DNA of 34,983 nt from JBCCCJ01 sp039029315 (GTDB lineage: Bacteria; Bacteroidota; Bacteroidia; J057). This document shows, one piece after another, positions 17,440 to 26,007 of the stretch (within the stretch, counting starts at the first letter, position 1; each line of letters opens with the position of its first letter). Location: the NCBI GenBank assembly GCA_039029315.1, contig JBCCGK010000115.1, positions 1-34,983 on the forward strand, given 5' to 3'. Both the position numbers and the translations under genes were made by a program. The notes under the pieces were generated by a model that did no database searches, was not told the origin of the DNA, and worked only from the letters and a program-made list of their open reading frames with translations.

Positions 17440-18993
17440 ATGCATTCGATTCCACATATCTTCCATTATGGAGAGCACAGACTCACAATAGAGATAGCTC
17501 TATCACTTTGCTCGGGAGAAACAAAGGGCGTGCTGACTTCTTCTGCGATTCAACGGATTGATGCTTCAAGAGCAGCAGTAGATGAAATCGTGGACAGGCA
17601 GCTTACAGTCTATGGCATCAATACCGGGTTTGGTTCTTTGTGTACAACCCGCATTTCCGGAGACCAGGTTCGACAACTTCAACACAATATTCTAAAAAGC
17701 CACAGTGTTGGGACAGGACCTCCTATCCCACTTGAGATTGCCAAAATGATGCTGATCCTCAAGGTACAGTCGCTGTCTTATGGTTACTCCGGAATATGTC
17801 TGACAACACTCGAACGGATACTCTGGCATATTGAGCAAGAAATTATTCCACTGGTTCCCAGCCAGGGCTCGGTAGGAGCATCCGGAGATTTGGCCCCCTT
17901 GTCGCACCTCTTTCTTCCTTTGATAGGGGGTGGAAAATGCTGGTACAAAGACAAGTGGACAGATACAGCAGAGATCTTGAAGCAAGAAGGCAAGGAGCCA
18001 CTAAGCCTGGATTCGAAAGAAGGCTTGGCCCTCATCAACGGCACCCAATTTATGGCTGCTTTTGGGGTGAACATTGTGGATCGCTTGTTCAACTGCTTGC
18101 AACATGCTGATATCATCAGTGCTATGATGATCGAAGCTTTGCTTGGGTCCCGGAATCCATTTCAACCCGAACTTCACAACCTGCGTCCCTATGGAGGAAA
18201 TCAGGAAGTAGCAAGGCGGATTTTTCGTTTGCTGGACAATTCTGAGATTCTCCATTCTCATCTCAATTGTGGAAAAGTCCAGGACCCATATTCCTTGCGC
18301 TGCATCCCACAGGTACACGGTGCCTCTCGCAATGCCTGGCAACATCTTCGGGAGATGATCGAAGTTGAGCTGAATTCTGTAACAGATAATCCACTCATCT
18401 TCAGTGCAGATCATACCATCAGCGGAGGGAACTTCCACGGACAACCCATCGCATTGCCGATGGATTATGCAACGCTTGCCGCAGCAGAAATTGGCAATAT
18501 CTCGGATAGACGCATCTATCTGTCCTTGTTGGGTGAATCAGAAGGTCTGCCGAAACTTCTCATGAAACATACCGGACTCAACTCAGGATTCATGTTGGTT
18601 CAGTATACTTCAGCTGCTTTGGTGAGTGAAAACAAAAGCTTGTGTTATCCTGCCAGCGCTGATAGCATTCCGACATCTCTCGGACAAGAAGACCATGTAA
18701 GTATGGGGGCGATTAGTGGAAGGAAAGCATTGCAAGTCATTGAAAATGTAGAACGCATCCTTGCCATCGAACTTCTCTGTGCGTCTCAAGCTTTCGACTA
18801 CAGGAGGCCTCTGAAATCTTCGTCTGCACTTGAGGCATGCCATCATCACATTCGACAACATATCGACCATGTAGAGGAGGACCGAGTCTTCTCCGACGAT
18901 ATAGATCTTGCCTATAAGATTATTCAGGGGAAAATGCTCAGAAAATTGACAGAACCCTTTTTGTCCCATCAACCCTCAGGTGAAACGTCATGA
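17440..18993 (+). CDS. hutH: Histidine ammonia-lyase
   Basis: 517 residues, the usual length of the family. The enzyme deaminates L-histidine to urocanate and ammonia, the first step of histidine breakdown, in the cytoplasm. The autocatalytic MIO cofactor triad Ala-Ser-Gly is at 147-149 in GSVGASGDLAPLSH, and the active-site loop YGINTGFGSL starts at residue 58. Other family segments are present (NGTQFMAAF, DNPLIFS, SGGNFHGQPIALPMD). The histidine-type loop, not a tyrosine- or phenylalanine-lyase one, and the hutI and hutF neighbours support the specific name. The stop overlaps the hutI start by 4 bases (ATGA), so translation is coupled. A near-consensus TACCTTTC box (17429-17436) lies just before the ATG but is not a confident promoter. 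Confidence 0.96.
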   Translation: MHSIPHIFHYGEHRLTIEIALSLCSGETKGVLTSSAIQRIDASRAAVDEIVDRQLTVYGINTGFGSLCTTRISGDQVRQLQHNILKSHSVGTGPPIPLEIAKMMLILKVQSLSYGYSGICLTTLERILWHIEQEIIPLVPSQGSVGASGDLAPLSHLFLPLIGGGKCWYKDKWTDTAEILKQEGKEPLSLDSKEGLALINGTQFMAAFGVNIVDRLFNCLQHADIISAMMIEALLGSRNPFQPELHNLRPYGGNQEVARRIFRLLDNSEILHSHLNCGKVQDPYSLRCIPQVHGASRNAWQHLREMIEVELNSVTDNPLIFSADHTISGGNFHGQPIALPMDYATLAAAEIGNISDRRIYLSLLGESEGLPKLLMKHTGLNSGFMLVQYTSAALVSENKSLCYPASADSIPTSLGQEDHVSMGAISGRKALQVIENVERILAIELLCASQAFDYRRPLKSSSALEACHHHIRQHIDHVEEDRVFSDDIDLAYKIIQGKMLRKLTEPFLSHQPSGETS

Positions 18994-20222
18994 AAGAAGG
19001 ATTAATTGGCCCATTTCGCCAGCTCCTGCCCCTGGCGGATCTTCCACTCAATGGCCCAATCAGAGATGATGAGTTGGACATTCTATCCGAGGCTGGCATG
19101 TGGATACAGGATGGACATATTAAGAAGATTGGGGTTTTCGACAGGATGCGAACCCAATTGCCCGAAGACAAGATTCTCTTGCTAGAGGAAGATTATGTTG
19201 GGGTGCCTGGGCTGGTAGATGCGCATACCCATATCTGTTATGCAGGGTCAAGAGCCAAAGATTATGCGATGCGGGTCGGAGGCAAAACCTATCTGGAGAT
19301 TGCGCGAGAAGGAGGTGGGATCTGGAGCAGTGTGCAACAGACACGTGCCGCTAGCCTGGAAGCATTGAAAGTGGGGATTGGGGGGCGCTTACACAGACAC
19401 GCCAGTGAAGGTGTCACCACCTGTGAGATCAAAAGTGGCTATGGCTTGACCGTCGCTTCAGAACTGAATATGTTGCGGGCCATCCAACAAGTAGATGCAG
19501 AACAACCCATAGATGTGATCTCTACCTGTCTGGCTGCACATATTCCTCCAAAAGACTTCGATGGAGATGGCGGAGCATATCTGGATCATCTGCTGGCAGA
19601 ACTGTTGCCTGTGATTCAACAGGAGCAGCTCAGTCGCCGGATAGATATCTTCATCGAAGAAGGGGCTTTCAATGAAGAAGAGTCAAGCAGCTACCTGCTT
19701 GCCGCCAAACAGATGGGATTCTCCTTGACGGTACATGCTGATCAGTTTCATCCAGGGGGGAGCGAGGTAGCAGTGAAGGTAGGGGCTGTGAGTGCCGATC
19801 ATCTGGAGGCTGTGGAAGAGGAGGAAATCAAATTGTTGAGTCGACATCCGATTGTATCTGTTGCGCTGCCAGGAGCGTCTCTCGGCTTGGGAGAACCGTA
19901 TGCTCCTGTCAGGAGATTGTTGGATGCAGGTGCCTGTGTAGCGATTGCCAGTGATTGGAATCCCGGTTCGGCACCGATGGGAGATCTGTTGTTGCAGGCA
20001 GCTGTATTGGGAGCCGCCGAGCACCTCTCCTTGGCCGAAACATTTGCTGCGATTACCTATCGCGCTGCTGCCGCTCTGGAATTGCAGGATCGAGGACAGT
20101 TAAAGGAGGGAATGTTGGCAGATCTCCTGGCATTTCCTTGTTCAGATTATCGAGACATCTTTTATTATCAGGGAAAACTCAAGCCCGCCAAGGTATGGAA
20201 AAAGGGAGTACTCGTATCATGA
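18990..20222 (+). CDS. hutI: Imidazolonepropionase
   Basis: 410 residues, an amidohydrolase-superfamily enzyme that opens 4-imidazolone-5-propionate to formimidoylglutamate. The metal-binding HTH pair is at 79-81 (PGLVDAHTHICYAGSRAKDY), followed by the substrate-binding GGKTYLEIAREGGGI that is characteristic of HutI. Later metal and catalytic positions are seen in CLAAHIPP, VHADQFHPGGSEVA, SADHLEAV and ASDWNPGSAP. It overlaps hutH and hutF by 4 bases on each side. Its substrate is made by urocanase (HutU), which is not encoded in this window. Confidence 0.96.
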   Translation: MKEGLIGPFRQLLPLADLPLNGPIRDDELDILSEAGMWIQDGHIKKIGVFDRMRTQLPEDKILLLEEDYVGVPGLVDAHTHICYAGSRAKDYAMRVGGKTYLEIAREGGGIWSSVQQTRAASLEALKVGIGGRLHRHASEGVTTCEIKSGYGLTVASELNMLRAIQQVDAEQPIDVISTCLAAHIPPKDFDGDGGAYLDHLLAELLPVIQQEQLSRRIDIFIEEGAFNEEESSSYLLAAKQMGFSLTVHADQFHPGGSEVAVKVGAVSADHLEAVEEEEIKLLSRHPIVSVALPGASLGLGEPYAPVRRLLDAGACVAIASDWNPGSAPMGDLLLQAAVLGAAEHLSLAETFAAITYRAAAALELQDRGQLKEGMLADLLAFPCSDYRDIFYYQGKLKPAKVWKKGVLVS

Positions 20223-21589
20223 AAACCCTTCGCTTCGAAGGGGTCTGGTATCAGGACAAGTGGGTCTCTCCAGCATTTGTAAATCTGGATATGTCCGGGA
20301 ATGTCTTGTCCATCGATTCGGAACAGCCGTTCTTGAGTAAACCTGAATCTGTTGCAGGGTATGCTGTACCTGCTATTCCCAATGCGCATTCTCATGCCTT
20401 TCAATATGCCATGGCTGGTCTTGCCGAGATCCATCCAGCAGGTTCAGGCCAGGATGATTTCTGGAGCTGGCGGGAGGCGATGTATGCACTGGCCTTGAAA
20501 CTGAATCCTGAACAGATGGAAGCCATTGCGAGCATGTTGTATGCCGAAATGCTGCGTCATGGCTATACGCATGTGGTAGAGTTCCACTATCTGCATCATG
20601 ATGTCAATGGAATGGCCTACGCCAATCTCGCTGAAATGGGAGAGCGATTAATATCGGCGGCAAAAAGAGCAGGCATTCGTGTTACTCTGGTTCCCATTTT
20701 GTATCAACTAGGAGGATTTGGACAAGCAGCAACAGAGCGACAACGGAGGTTCCTTACAGCAGATTTAGATAGTTATTTCCGTTTGTTGGCGAGGAGTGCG
20801 AAGGCCTGTCAGCAATATTGGTTTGCACAGCTGGGAAGTGGTGTGCATTCTTTGCGTGCTGTTGCGCCGGAAATCGTAGAGCGATTGTATACCGACCTGG
20901 ATGAAAAAACGCCCTTCCACCTTCACATCGCTGAACAAAAAAAGGAAGTAACAGATTGTCTGGACTATCTGGGATGTAGACCTGTTGAATGGTTACTAGA
21001 TCATGTGAACCTCACTGATCAGGTGCATTTGGTGCATTGTACGCATGTGACAGATGCCGAAGTTCGAGGGGTTGCACAAGGTGGTGCGCATGTGGTGCTC
21101 TGTCCCAGCACAGAAGGCAATCTGGGGGACGGCCTCTTTCCATTGGGAAAATTTCTGCAAGCAGGAGGGAAATGGAGCATCGGGACTGACAGTCATGTCG
21201 GTCTGAATCCTTATGAAGAATTGCGCTTGTTGGACTATGGACAGCGATTGACGACACATACACGGACGTCCTATCTGGCTCGGGGGAACAGCCTGGATAG
21301 CGGGCAGGCAGCCATAGAGATGGCCTTGGAAGGTGGGGCGGCAGCGGCGGGAAGCGATCGAGCAGGCTTTGAGATCGGACAGGCATTCGATGCGGTCGTG
21401 TTTCGAGCTGATGCGCCTCTGATCGCGTCTGCCTCAAAGGACTCTCTGCTCTCGCGTATGGTCTACGCTTCTGACGTATCCATGCAACTAGGAACACTTG
21501 TGGCAGGTGTCTGGAAAGTAAAGGATGGCCGCCATGTAGCGGGAGATCATATCAGGCAACAATTCATATCCGTAATGCAAAATTTGTAG
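20219..21589 (+). CDS. hutF: Formimidoylglutamate deiminase
   Basis: 456 residues from ATG at 20219, which overlaps the hutI stop as ATGA; a longer open frame back to 19955 only reads through hutI in another frame. It is an amidohydrolase-type enzyme that removes ammonia from N-formimidoylglutamate to give N-formylglutamate. Metal ligands are in NAHSHAFQ (H57, H59), HLHIAEQKKE, VHCTHVTD and GTDSHVGLNPYEELRLLDYG; the HutF-type GLAEIHP and DDFWSWREAMY segments follow the first pair. Presence of HutF rather than HutG-type formimidoylglutamase means the pathway should end with N-formylglutamate deformylase (HutG), which is not seen here. Confidence 0.95.
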   Translation: MKTLRFEGVWYQDKWVSPAFVNLDMSGNVLSIDSEQPFLSKPESVAGYAVPAIPNAHSHAFQYAMAGLAEIHPAGSGQDDFWSWREAMYALALKLNPEQMEAIASMLYAEMLRHGYTHVVEFHYLHHDVNGMAYANLAEMGERLISAAKRAGIRVTLVPILYQLGGFGQAATERQRRFLTADLDSYFRLLARSAKACQQYWFAQLGSGVHSLRAVAPEIVERLYTDLDEKTPFHLHIAEQKKEVTDCLDYLGCRPVEWLLDHVNLTDQVHLVHCTHVTDAEVRGVAQGGAHVVLCPSTEGNLGDGLFPLGKFLQAGGKWSIGTDSHVGLNPYEELRLLDYGQRLTTHTRTSYLARGNSLDSGQAAIEMALEGGAAAAGSDRAGFEIGQAFDAVVFRADAPLIASASKDSLLSRMVYASDVSMQLGTLVAGVWKVKDGRHVAGDHIRQQFISVMQNL

Positions 21590-21804
21590 GGGCGATCGGC
21601 AGAGCGCCCACATGATCTGCCAATGAAGGACATGAACAGAAGCGATGAATTGCGCGGCGTGAGCTGTCTGCAGGAGGAGTCCGGGGATCAGGTGGGGAGG
21701 ATGTGGGGAGGACCGAGCGATAGCGAGTCCGTAAGACAGCGGCGGTCCCGCGAGCTGAATAGCTCGCGGGACCGACACGCCCAGATATATAGATTGAGAT
21801 TGGT
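21590..21804. other. GC-rich convergent intergenic region
   Basis: The 215 bases between hutF (+) and a lipoprotein gene (-) are visibly richer in G+C than their surroundings and hold no supported gene. Besides the strong hairpin at 21743-21774 there are short near-palindromic steps (GGACCGAGCGATAGCGAGTCC region, about 21710-21730) that look like parts of a REP-type dispersed repeat. Confidence 0.45.
21743..21774. repeat. 14-bp perfect GC-rich stem-loop between convergent genes
   Basis: CGGTCCCGCGAGCT (21743-21756) pairs perfectly with AGCTCGCGGGACCG (21761-21774) around a GAAT loop. It lies between the converging hutF and lipoprotein genes, so it could end transcription from both sides or stabilise 3' ends. 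No U-run follows on either strand, so a classical intrinsic terminator is not certain; a REP-like element is the alternative. Confidence 0.65.
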
Positions 21805-22956
21805 TTAGTATCCGCGATAGTAATCACTCACAAATCCTGTTACCTGACTAAAGATCGGCTTGGTAAATTCGATAAACAGATCTTGTGGGGGAGGAGCAGG
21901 AGCTTCGTTGCGCTTTCTGCAATAGGTCTGATCTTCGCTTTCGAGGGCACGCTTGTCGCCATTGAAATATCCCCATCGGTCTACCCAGACAAAGGTTCCT
22001 GGGAATTTTCGCTGAGACATCAATGAACCACTGTGATTGTCTATGATCTGCACATCCAACAATCCTGAGGAAGAAATCTCTTTGTGGAATCGGTGGACTT
22101 CTGCTTCTACATCTCCATACACATCGGCGACAGAGTCTTCGGTTACTTGCACCTCACCTACGACTACATCTTCTTTTTTGCGCTGGAGAACGGTTTCTTT
22201 CACATATGCCTGGCCTACGACGAAATCATCGAATTGCATCTTGAGAATCTGATCTGGCTCTCGACTCATGCGGCTTGTTTGTTCAGGCGTAAAGAATCTA
22301 ACGAATGGACTCAGTGGGGCTGTGGCGATATATTCACTCAATTGGCTCTCAAAAAACTCATTGGTCAGCTCAAAGGTGCGAGAATGCATGGGGATGGGAG
22401 CAATTTCGATGATGATGGTTGCGAGATCCTGGGCTTCTGTTTGCAGGGCTTCTGCATCCCGGAATCCATGTTGCCAATCTTGTGCTTTCTGGAAATGGGT
22501 ATAGGCTTGTTTGGAAGCTTCTCGATCGCCATTTCTTCCTTTATTCAATTCCTTCATTCCCAGGGCATAACGAGCATCAGCGGCATTGATGATGGTCTGA
22601 TTGTATTCGTTGGTGAAGTTGATGGGATTGGGAATGACTTCCATGGCAGCAGGACTTCTGCGAATTTCGGAATAGACGCGATTCAAGAGTTTGTAATCTT
22701 TCGCGACGAATTCCCACTTCAATGGATCACTTCCACGTTTTTGGAGGTCGATTCTGTTTTCCAATTCGTCTACCAGGGTAGGGTAGGCGAGGTGGAGGGT
22801 TTGGCGTGATTTTTTGTTTTTGGGAGATTTGCGAAGGCGCTCTATGGAATTGAATACGGCGGTTTCGTAATCACCTTTTTCATAGGCTTGCTTGGTAGTT
22901 TTGCAAGATACGCCGAGGATCGCGATGAGAAGGAGGAGGTGTGTTAGTTGTTTCAT
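21805..22956 (-). CDS. Putative lipoprotein of unknown function
   Basis: 383 residues. The N-terminus is a lipoprotein signal: a hydrophobic core, then LGVSC with the candidate lipidated cysteine at C18. The following KTTKQAYEKGDYETAVFNSIERLRKSP resembles the first helices of a TPR-like domain, and the region to about 190 is helical. The C-terminal half is more strand-like and ends with a Pro-rich EAPAPPPQD segment. I do not recognise a named family. It is probably anchored to the outer membrane facing the periplasm. It is the last gene of the minus-strand block and ends beside the hairpin at 21743-21774. Confidence 0.8.
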   Translation of the reverse strand: MKQLTHLLLLIAILGVSCKTTKQAYEKGDYETAVFNSIERLRKSPKNKKSRQTLHLAYPTLVDELENRIDLQKRGSDPLKWEFVAKDYKLLNRVYSEIRRSPAAMEVIPNPINFTNEYNQTIINAADARYALGMKELNKGRNGDREASKQAYTHFQKAQDWQHGFRDAEALQTEAQDLATIIIEIAPIPMHSRTFELTNEFFESQLSEYIATAPLSPFVRFFTPEQTSRMSREPDQILKMQFDDFVVGQAYVKETVLQRKKEDVVVGEVQVTEDSVADVYGDVEAEVHRFHKEISSSGLLDVQIIDNHSGSLMSQRKFPGTFVWVDRWGYFNGDKRALESEDQTYCRKRNEAPAPPPQDLFIEFTKPIFSQVTGFVSDYYRGY

Positions 22957-23110
22957 GACGCTCGGTAGTTAAGTGTAAATGTCTTTTGAATATCTGTCGA
23001 AATTTGTGGTGAAATATACTGGCGTATACCCGGATTTTTGGAAAGATGTTTCTGTTCTTCGAATAAATTGAATGATCGTGCAGGATATCTGGATAAGAGT
23101 GTTATGATTT

Positions 23111-23168
23111 GGCGAATGAATTCGCCGATACAGAAGCGACCGCACAGATATAGGCGAATTTATTCGTC
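23111..23168. repeat. Two related GGCGAA stem-loops downstream of the glycosyltransferase
   Basis: GGCGAATGAATTCGCC (23111-23126) and GGCGAATTTATTCGTC (23153-23168) are two copies of a 16-base inverted repeat whose starts lie 42 bases apart. They directly follow the stop codon of the minus-strand glycosyltransferase gene (stop at 23174-23176). They may act in termination or mRNA 3'-end protection, or as twin regulator sites for the lipoprotein gene that begins at 22956. Confidence 0.4.
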
Positions 23169-23173
23169 TTCTC

Positions 23174-24298
23174 TCAGACATATCTCTTCAGCACACGCCA
23201 CACGCGCTGATAGGTTTTGTCCCAGGAGAACTGCGTTCGCTGGATTCGCCCTTCTTCGATCAATTGCTGCCGCAAGGCCGGCTCATGATAGAGTCGGAGC
23301 ATAGATTCTGATATCTCTTCCAGAGAGAAGGGGTCCACCAATAGTGCTGCTTTGCCAGCTACTTCTGGCATAGCTGTGAGTTTGCTGCAAATGATTGGAA
23401 TCTCACTCTGCATGGCTTCCAACAATGGAATCCCAAAGCCCTCCAAATAAGGGATGTAGCACAAGCCCAGGGAGGCAGCGTACAAGCGATTGAGGTCTTC
23501 GTCGCTGACAAAACCCGTGAAATGAACATCTTCTTTGTACTTCATTGCCTGATAGGTACGCAAGGCCCCCTCATATTGCCAGCCTTTTCTTCCAATGAGG
23601 AGCAACTGAACACTTGTATCTATCCTGTCTCTGAAGCGATCAAATGCGAGGAGGAGGTGTTCGATGTTTTTTCTGGGATGCAGGGTGCCAACAAAATGAA
23701 AATATGGCTTTCCCCCTGAATACTGATCCCGAACCGCTTGCTGTTGGGCCGTGGGAAGTGGTTGGAAGGTTCGGCTGGCACCATTGTGAACGACACTGAT
23801 GCGATCACGCGCAATCCCATACCGGTCAGAAATGTCCTGCTTGCTGAACTCAGACACTGTCAGGAGATGTGCTGCCCGTCTTGCGTAGATCGGAGAGTAT
23901 TTGCGACAATATCTGGAGGCCCAGGGAGCAATATCCTTGGGATAATGTTCATAAGCGAGGTCGTGAAATACAGGAATTTGCGGAATCCCTATATCAGAAC
24001 TCAGATAAAATTCTGGTGAGAAAAAGACATCTGCCTGGAGCTGACGTAACTTTCTGGGGACTTGCCAGTGAAACCACATATGCCAGAGAACAGGATGCCG
24101 GGCCTGCGGAGGCAGATGGTAGGCAGTTACATTGTCTCCAAATACGAATGTCGGATCATATGCTCTGTCAAAAAAAAAAGAAAATTTTGTGTTTGGATTC
24201 TCTGCGACCATTCTTTTCAACACTTCATACCCAAATCGACTGATGCCTTCCAGGCGATGAGAGAGGAGTAATCTAGTATTGACAGCAATGTGAGCCAT
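23174..24298 (-). CDS. GT4-family glycosyltransferase
   Basis: 374 residues, GT-B fold. The donor-binding C-terminal domain is clear: FVGTLHPRKNIEHLLLAF (203-220), LLLIGRKGW, the FTGFVSDEDLNRLYAAS segment, and the Ex7E motif EGFGIPLLEAM (286-296) followed by CSKLTAMPEVAG. The N-terminal acceptor domain begins MAHIAVNTRLLLSHRLEGISRF, typical of mannosyl/rhamnosyl-type family 4 enzymes in cell-surface polysaccharide synthesis. No membrane helix is present, so it is cytoplasmic or peripheral. It is isolated from other polysaccharide genes, so donor and acceptor cannot be named. A strong terminator separates it from the gene upstream, so it should have its own promoter. Confidence 0.92.
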   Translation of the reverse strand: MAHIAVNTRLLLSHRLEGISRFGYEVLKRMVAENPNTKFSFFFDRAYDPTFVFGDNVTAYHLPPQARHPVLWHMWFHWQVPRKLRQLQADVFFSPEFYLSSDIGIPQIPVFHDLAYEHYPKDIAPWASRYCRKYSPIYARRAAHLLTVSEFSKQDISDRYGIARDRISVVHNGASRTFQPLPTAQQQAVRDQYSGGKPYFHFVGTLHPRKNIEHLLLAFDRFRDRIDTSVQLLLIGRKGWQYEGALRTYQAMKYKEDVHFTGFVSDEDLNRLYAASLGLCYIPYLEGFGIPLLEAMQSEIPIICSKLTAMPEVAGKAALLVDPFSLEEISESMLRLYHEPALRQQLIEEGRIQRTQFSWDKTYQRVWRVLKRYV

Positions 24299-24342
24299 AA
24301 TCGTCGCGCAAGTTGGGGATTTGTATGTCCAATCGCAATAGC

Positions 24343-24367
24343 AAAAAGGCAGGCCCTAGGGCCTGCC
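24343..24367 (-). terminator. Intrinsic terminator of the T9SS-cargo gene
   Basis: A perfect 20-base palindrome, GGCAGGCCCTAGGGCCTGCC (24348-24367), is followed on the minus strand by TTTTT (complement of AAAAA at 24343-24347). It starts 24 bases past the stop codon of the gene at 24391-25659. Stem plus U-run is the standard rho-independent form. Confidence 0.85.
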
Positions 24368-24390
24368 TCCAATCCAAAGTTTGCTCTAGT

Positions 24391-25659
24391 TTATTGTACG
24401 TTGAGCATCTGTGAGATGCGTTGTTGTTTTCCAGTTACGACCAGGATATAGGTTCCGCTTTCCAGCTTGTGGGTGAGTCTGTATTCCAACTTTCCATTTC
24501 CACTGGCAGCTAGTTGTTGGGTCATGACTTCCTGACCGAGGATATTCTTGATGCTAAGGGTGAGTTTCTCTTGTTTGCCGAAGTTTTCTGCTGCAAGGTT
24601 CACGAAGTTTCCATTGCTTGGGTTAGGGAAAACAGAGAGAAGACTTCCCATGTCTTTGTGCTCAACCTTGATGATGTGAGAGTAAGCAAAGTTGCCATCT
24701 ACCATGGTCTGTTTGAGTCGGTAGTACGTGGCTCCTGCATAAGGTTTCTCGTCGATCATATGATAGGTCTCCAGCTGGGCCATTTGTCCTTTGGCCTCGA
24801 TGGAGCCCGCTAGTTCGAACAATGTACCGTCCTGAGATTTCTCAATAGTGAAGAAGTCATAAAAGAGCTCATTCTCTGTGGTCCAGTCCAGTTTGGTTTG
24901 TCCATTTGCCAGTTCAGCCTGGAAATTCTTCAAGGCGAATCCTGGGCTAAGATCAACATGTCCTTCGACAATCGGTTGATTGCTTTGGCAATCATCGCTG
25001 CTGGAGTAGAAGGAGAAGCCTTTGCAGACTCTTGATTTGATTTGTGTATGGCTTTCTGTTGCGTTGGTGAGTTCTTGGCCGCTTTCACTCCATGCGCGAA
25101 CTTTTTCTCCTACGACAAATGATCCGCTTCCACAGATATATGTACCTGCTCCCTTGATTTGCACATCATTGAGGCTGCTGCCTGCACCACAACTGGAATT
25201 GTTCACAACCACCCCGCCATTGGCTTCCAGGATCAGATCATCTCCGATATAGACAGTGGATGTGGGCGTAAGATTCAGAATTCCATTTCCTTCAGATCCG
25301 GCTTGCTGATGTTGAAAATCAGCAGTGGTGATCAGATTCCCTTCAATAGTGAACTGCTCGCCCGCAAAAATATAGATAGCGGAAGGCTCAAATCCACTGA
25401 CAATCTCATAACTTCCATTTTTGCCAATGAGGATGTCCCCGAAGTGGGTGTATCCGTCGTCTGCAAAATGCGTAATGGTATGATTGATCACAACATGATC
25501 CTGTGCTGTAGGGATAGAGATATCTTCCCCATTCTCGATTTTCCATGACTGTGGATCACTCCATGCTCCAGTTCCGAGCCCCGTGGTCAGATAAGTGGTC
25601 TGGCCAAAACAAAAAAGAGCAGCAAGAATTGTAAGGGTTGTGAGTGTAAGTTTTTTCAT
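24391..25659 (-). CDS. Secreted protein with T9SS type A C-terminal sorting domain
   Basis: 422 residues. A signal peptide (MKKLTLTTLTILAALFCFGQ) is followed by a strand-rich N-terminal region (about 20-215; GAWSDPQSWKIENGEDI, and repeated 'GNLITTADF, ILNLTPTSTVYIGDDLILEANG' beta-helix-like turns). A fibronectin-III-like segment follows (FQAELANGQTKLDWTTENE to YYRLKQTMVDGNFAYS). The C-terminal 86 residues are the sorting domain, with VFPNPSNGNFVNL at 343-355 and a final TYILVVTGKQQRISQMLNVQ strand pair. Type IX secretion would carry it across the outer membrane and attach or release it at the surface. No catalytic motif is visible; it may be an adhesin or structural protein. A terminator follows its stop codon. 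Confidence 0.9.
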   Translation of the reverse strand: MKKLTLTTLTILAALFCFGQTTYLTTGLGTGAWSDPQSWKIENGEDISIPTAQDHVVINHTITHFADDGYTHFGDILIGKNGSYEIVSGFEPSAIYIFAGEQFTIEGNLITTADFQHQQAGSEGNGILNLTPTSTVYIGDDLILEANGGVVVNNSSCGAGSSLNDVQIKGAGTYICGSGSFVVGEKVRAWSESGQELTNATESHTQIKSRVCKGFSFYSSSDDCQSNQPIVEGHVDLSPGFALKNFQAELANGQTKLDWTTENELFYDFFTIEKSQDGTLFELAGSIEAKGQMAQLETYHMIDEKPYAGATYYRLKQTMVDGNFAYSHIIKVEHKDMGSLLSVFPNPSNGNFVNLAAENFGKQEKLTLSIKNILGQEVMTQQLAASGNGKLEYRLTHKLESGTYILVVTGKQQRISQMLNVQ

Positions 25660-26007
25660 TAGGAATAGGTGTGGTGTGTTTGAGAGATGACGTGTTTGTG
25701 ATGCTAATTACACGGTCTACGCATTCAAAAGGTAGAGGTTTTGGGGCAAGTAGAAAGAAAAAGCGTCCGAATGGGAATATGTTCAGATGAACGGATCGTT
25801 CCTTGTATGGAAAGATTTGACCTTTAGGGGAAGGTTGGAAATGAGTACTTTATAAATTATGCAATGGGTTTGGTGAGTTGCGAAGGGAATGAGATGTAAG
25901 GTTTTTTTTGGTTTTGTCGAAGAAGGAAGGGAGCTCCATTTGGACCTGGCAATATTTTTATTTTCCTAATTATGGATTATCCTTGTCAAGATCTATCTTA
26001 CTGATAT
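25660..26007. other. Divergent intergenic region, no gene seen
   Basis: 348 bases between the T9SS-cargo gene (-) and the phosphodiester-glycosidase gene (+). A near-match to the Bacteroidota -7 box, TACCTTTTG on the minus strand (25734 to 25726), lies about 70 bases upstream of the T9SS-cargo ATG, but its -33 partner is not convincing. No other structure stands out. Confidence 0.35.

Noticed and set aside
19955..20218. Longer N-terminus for HutF
   Set aside because: It reads hutI codons in another frame; the ATGA overlap gives the expected family start.
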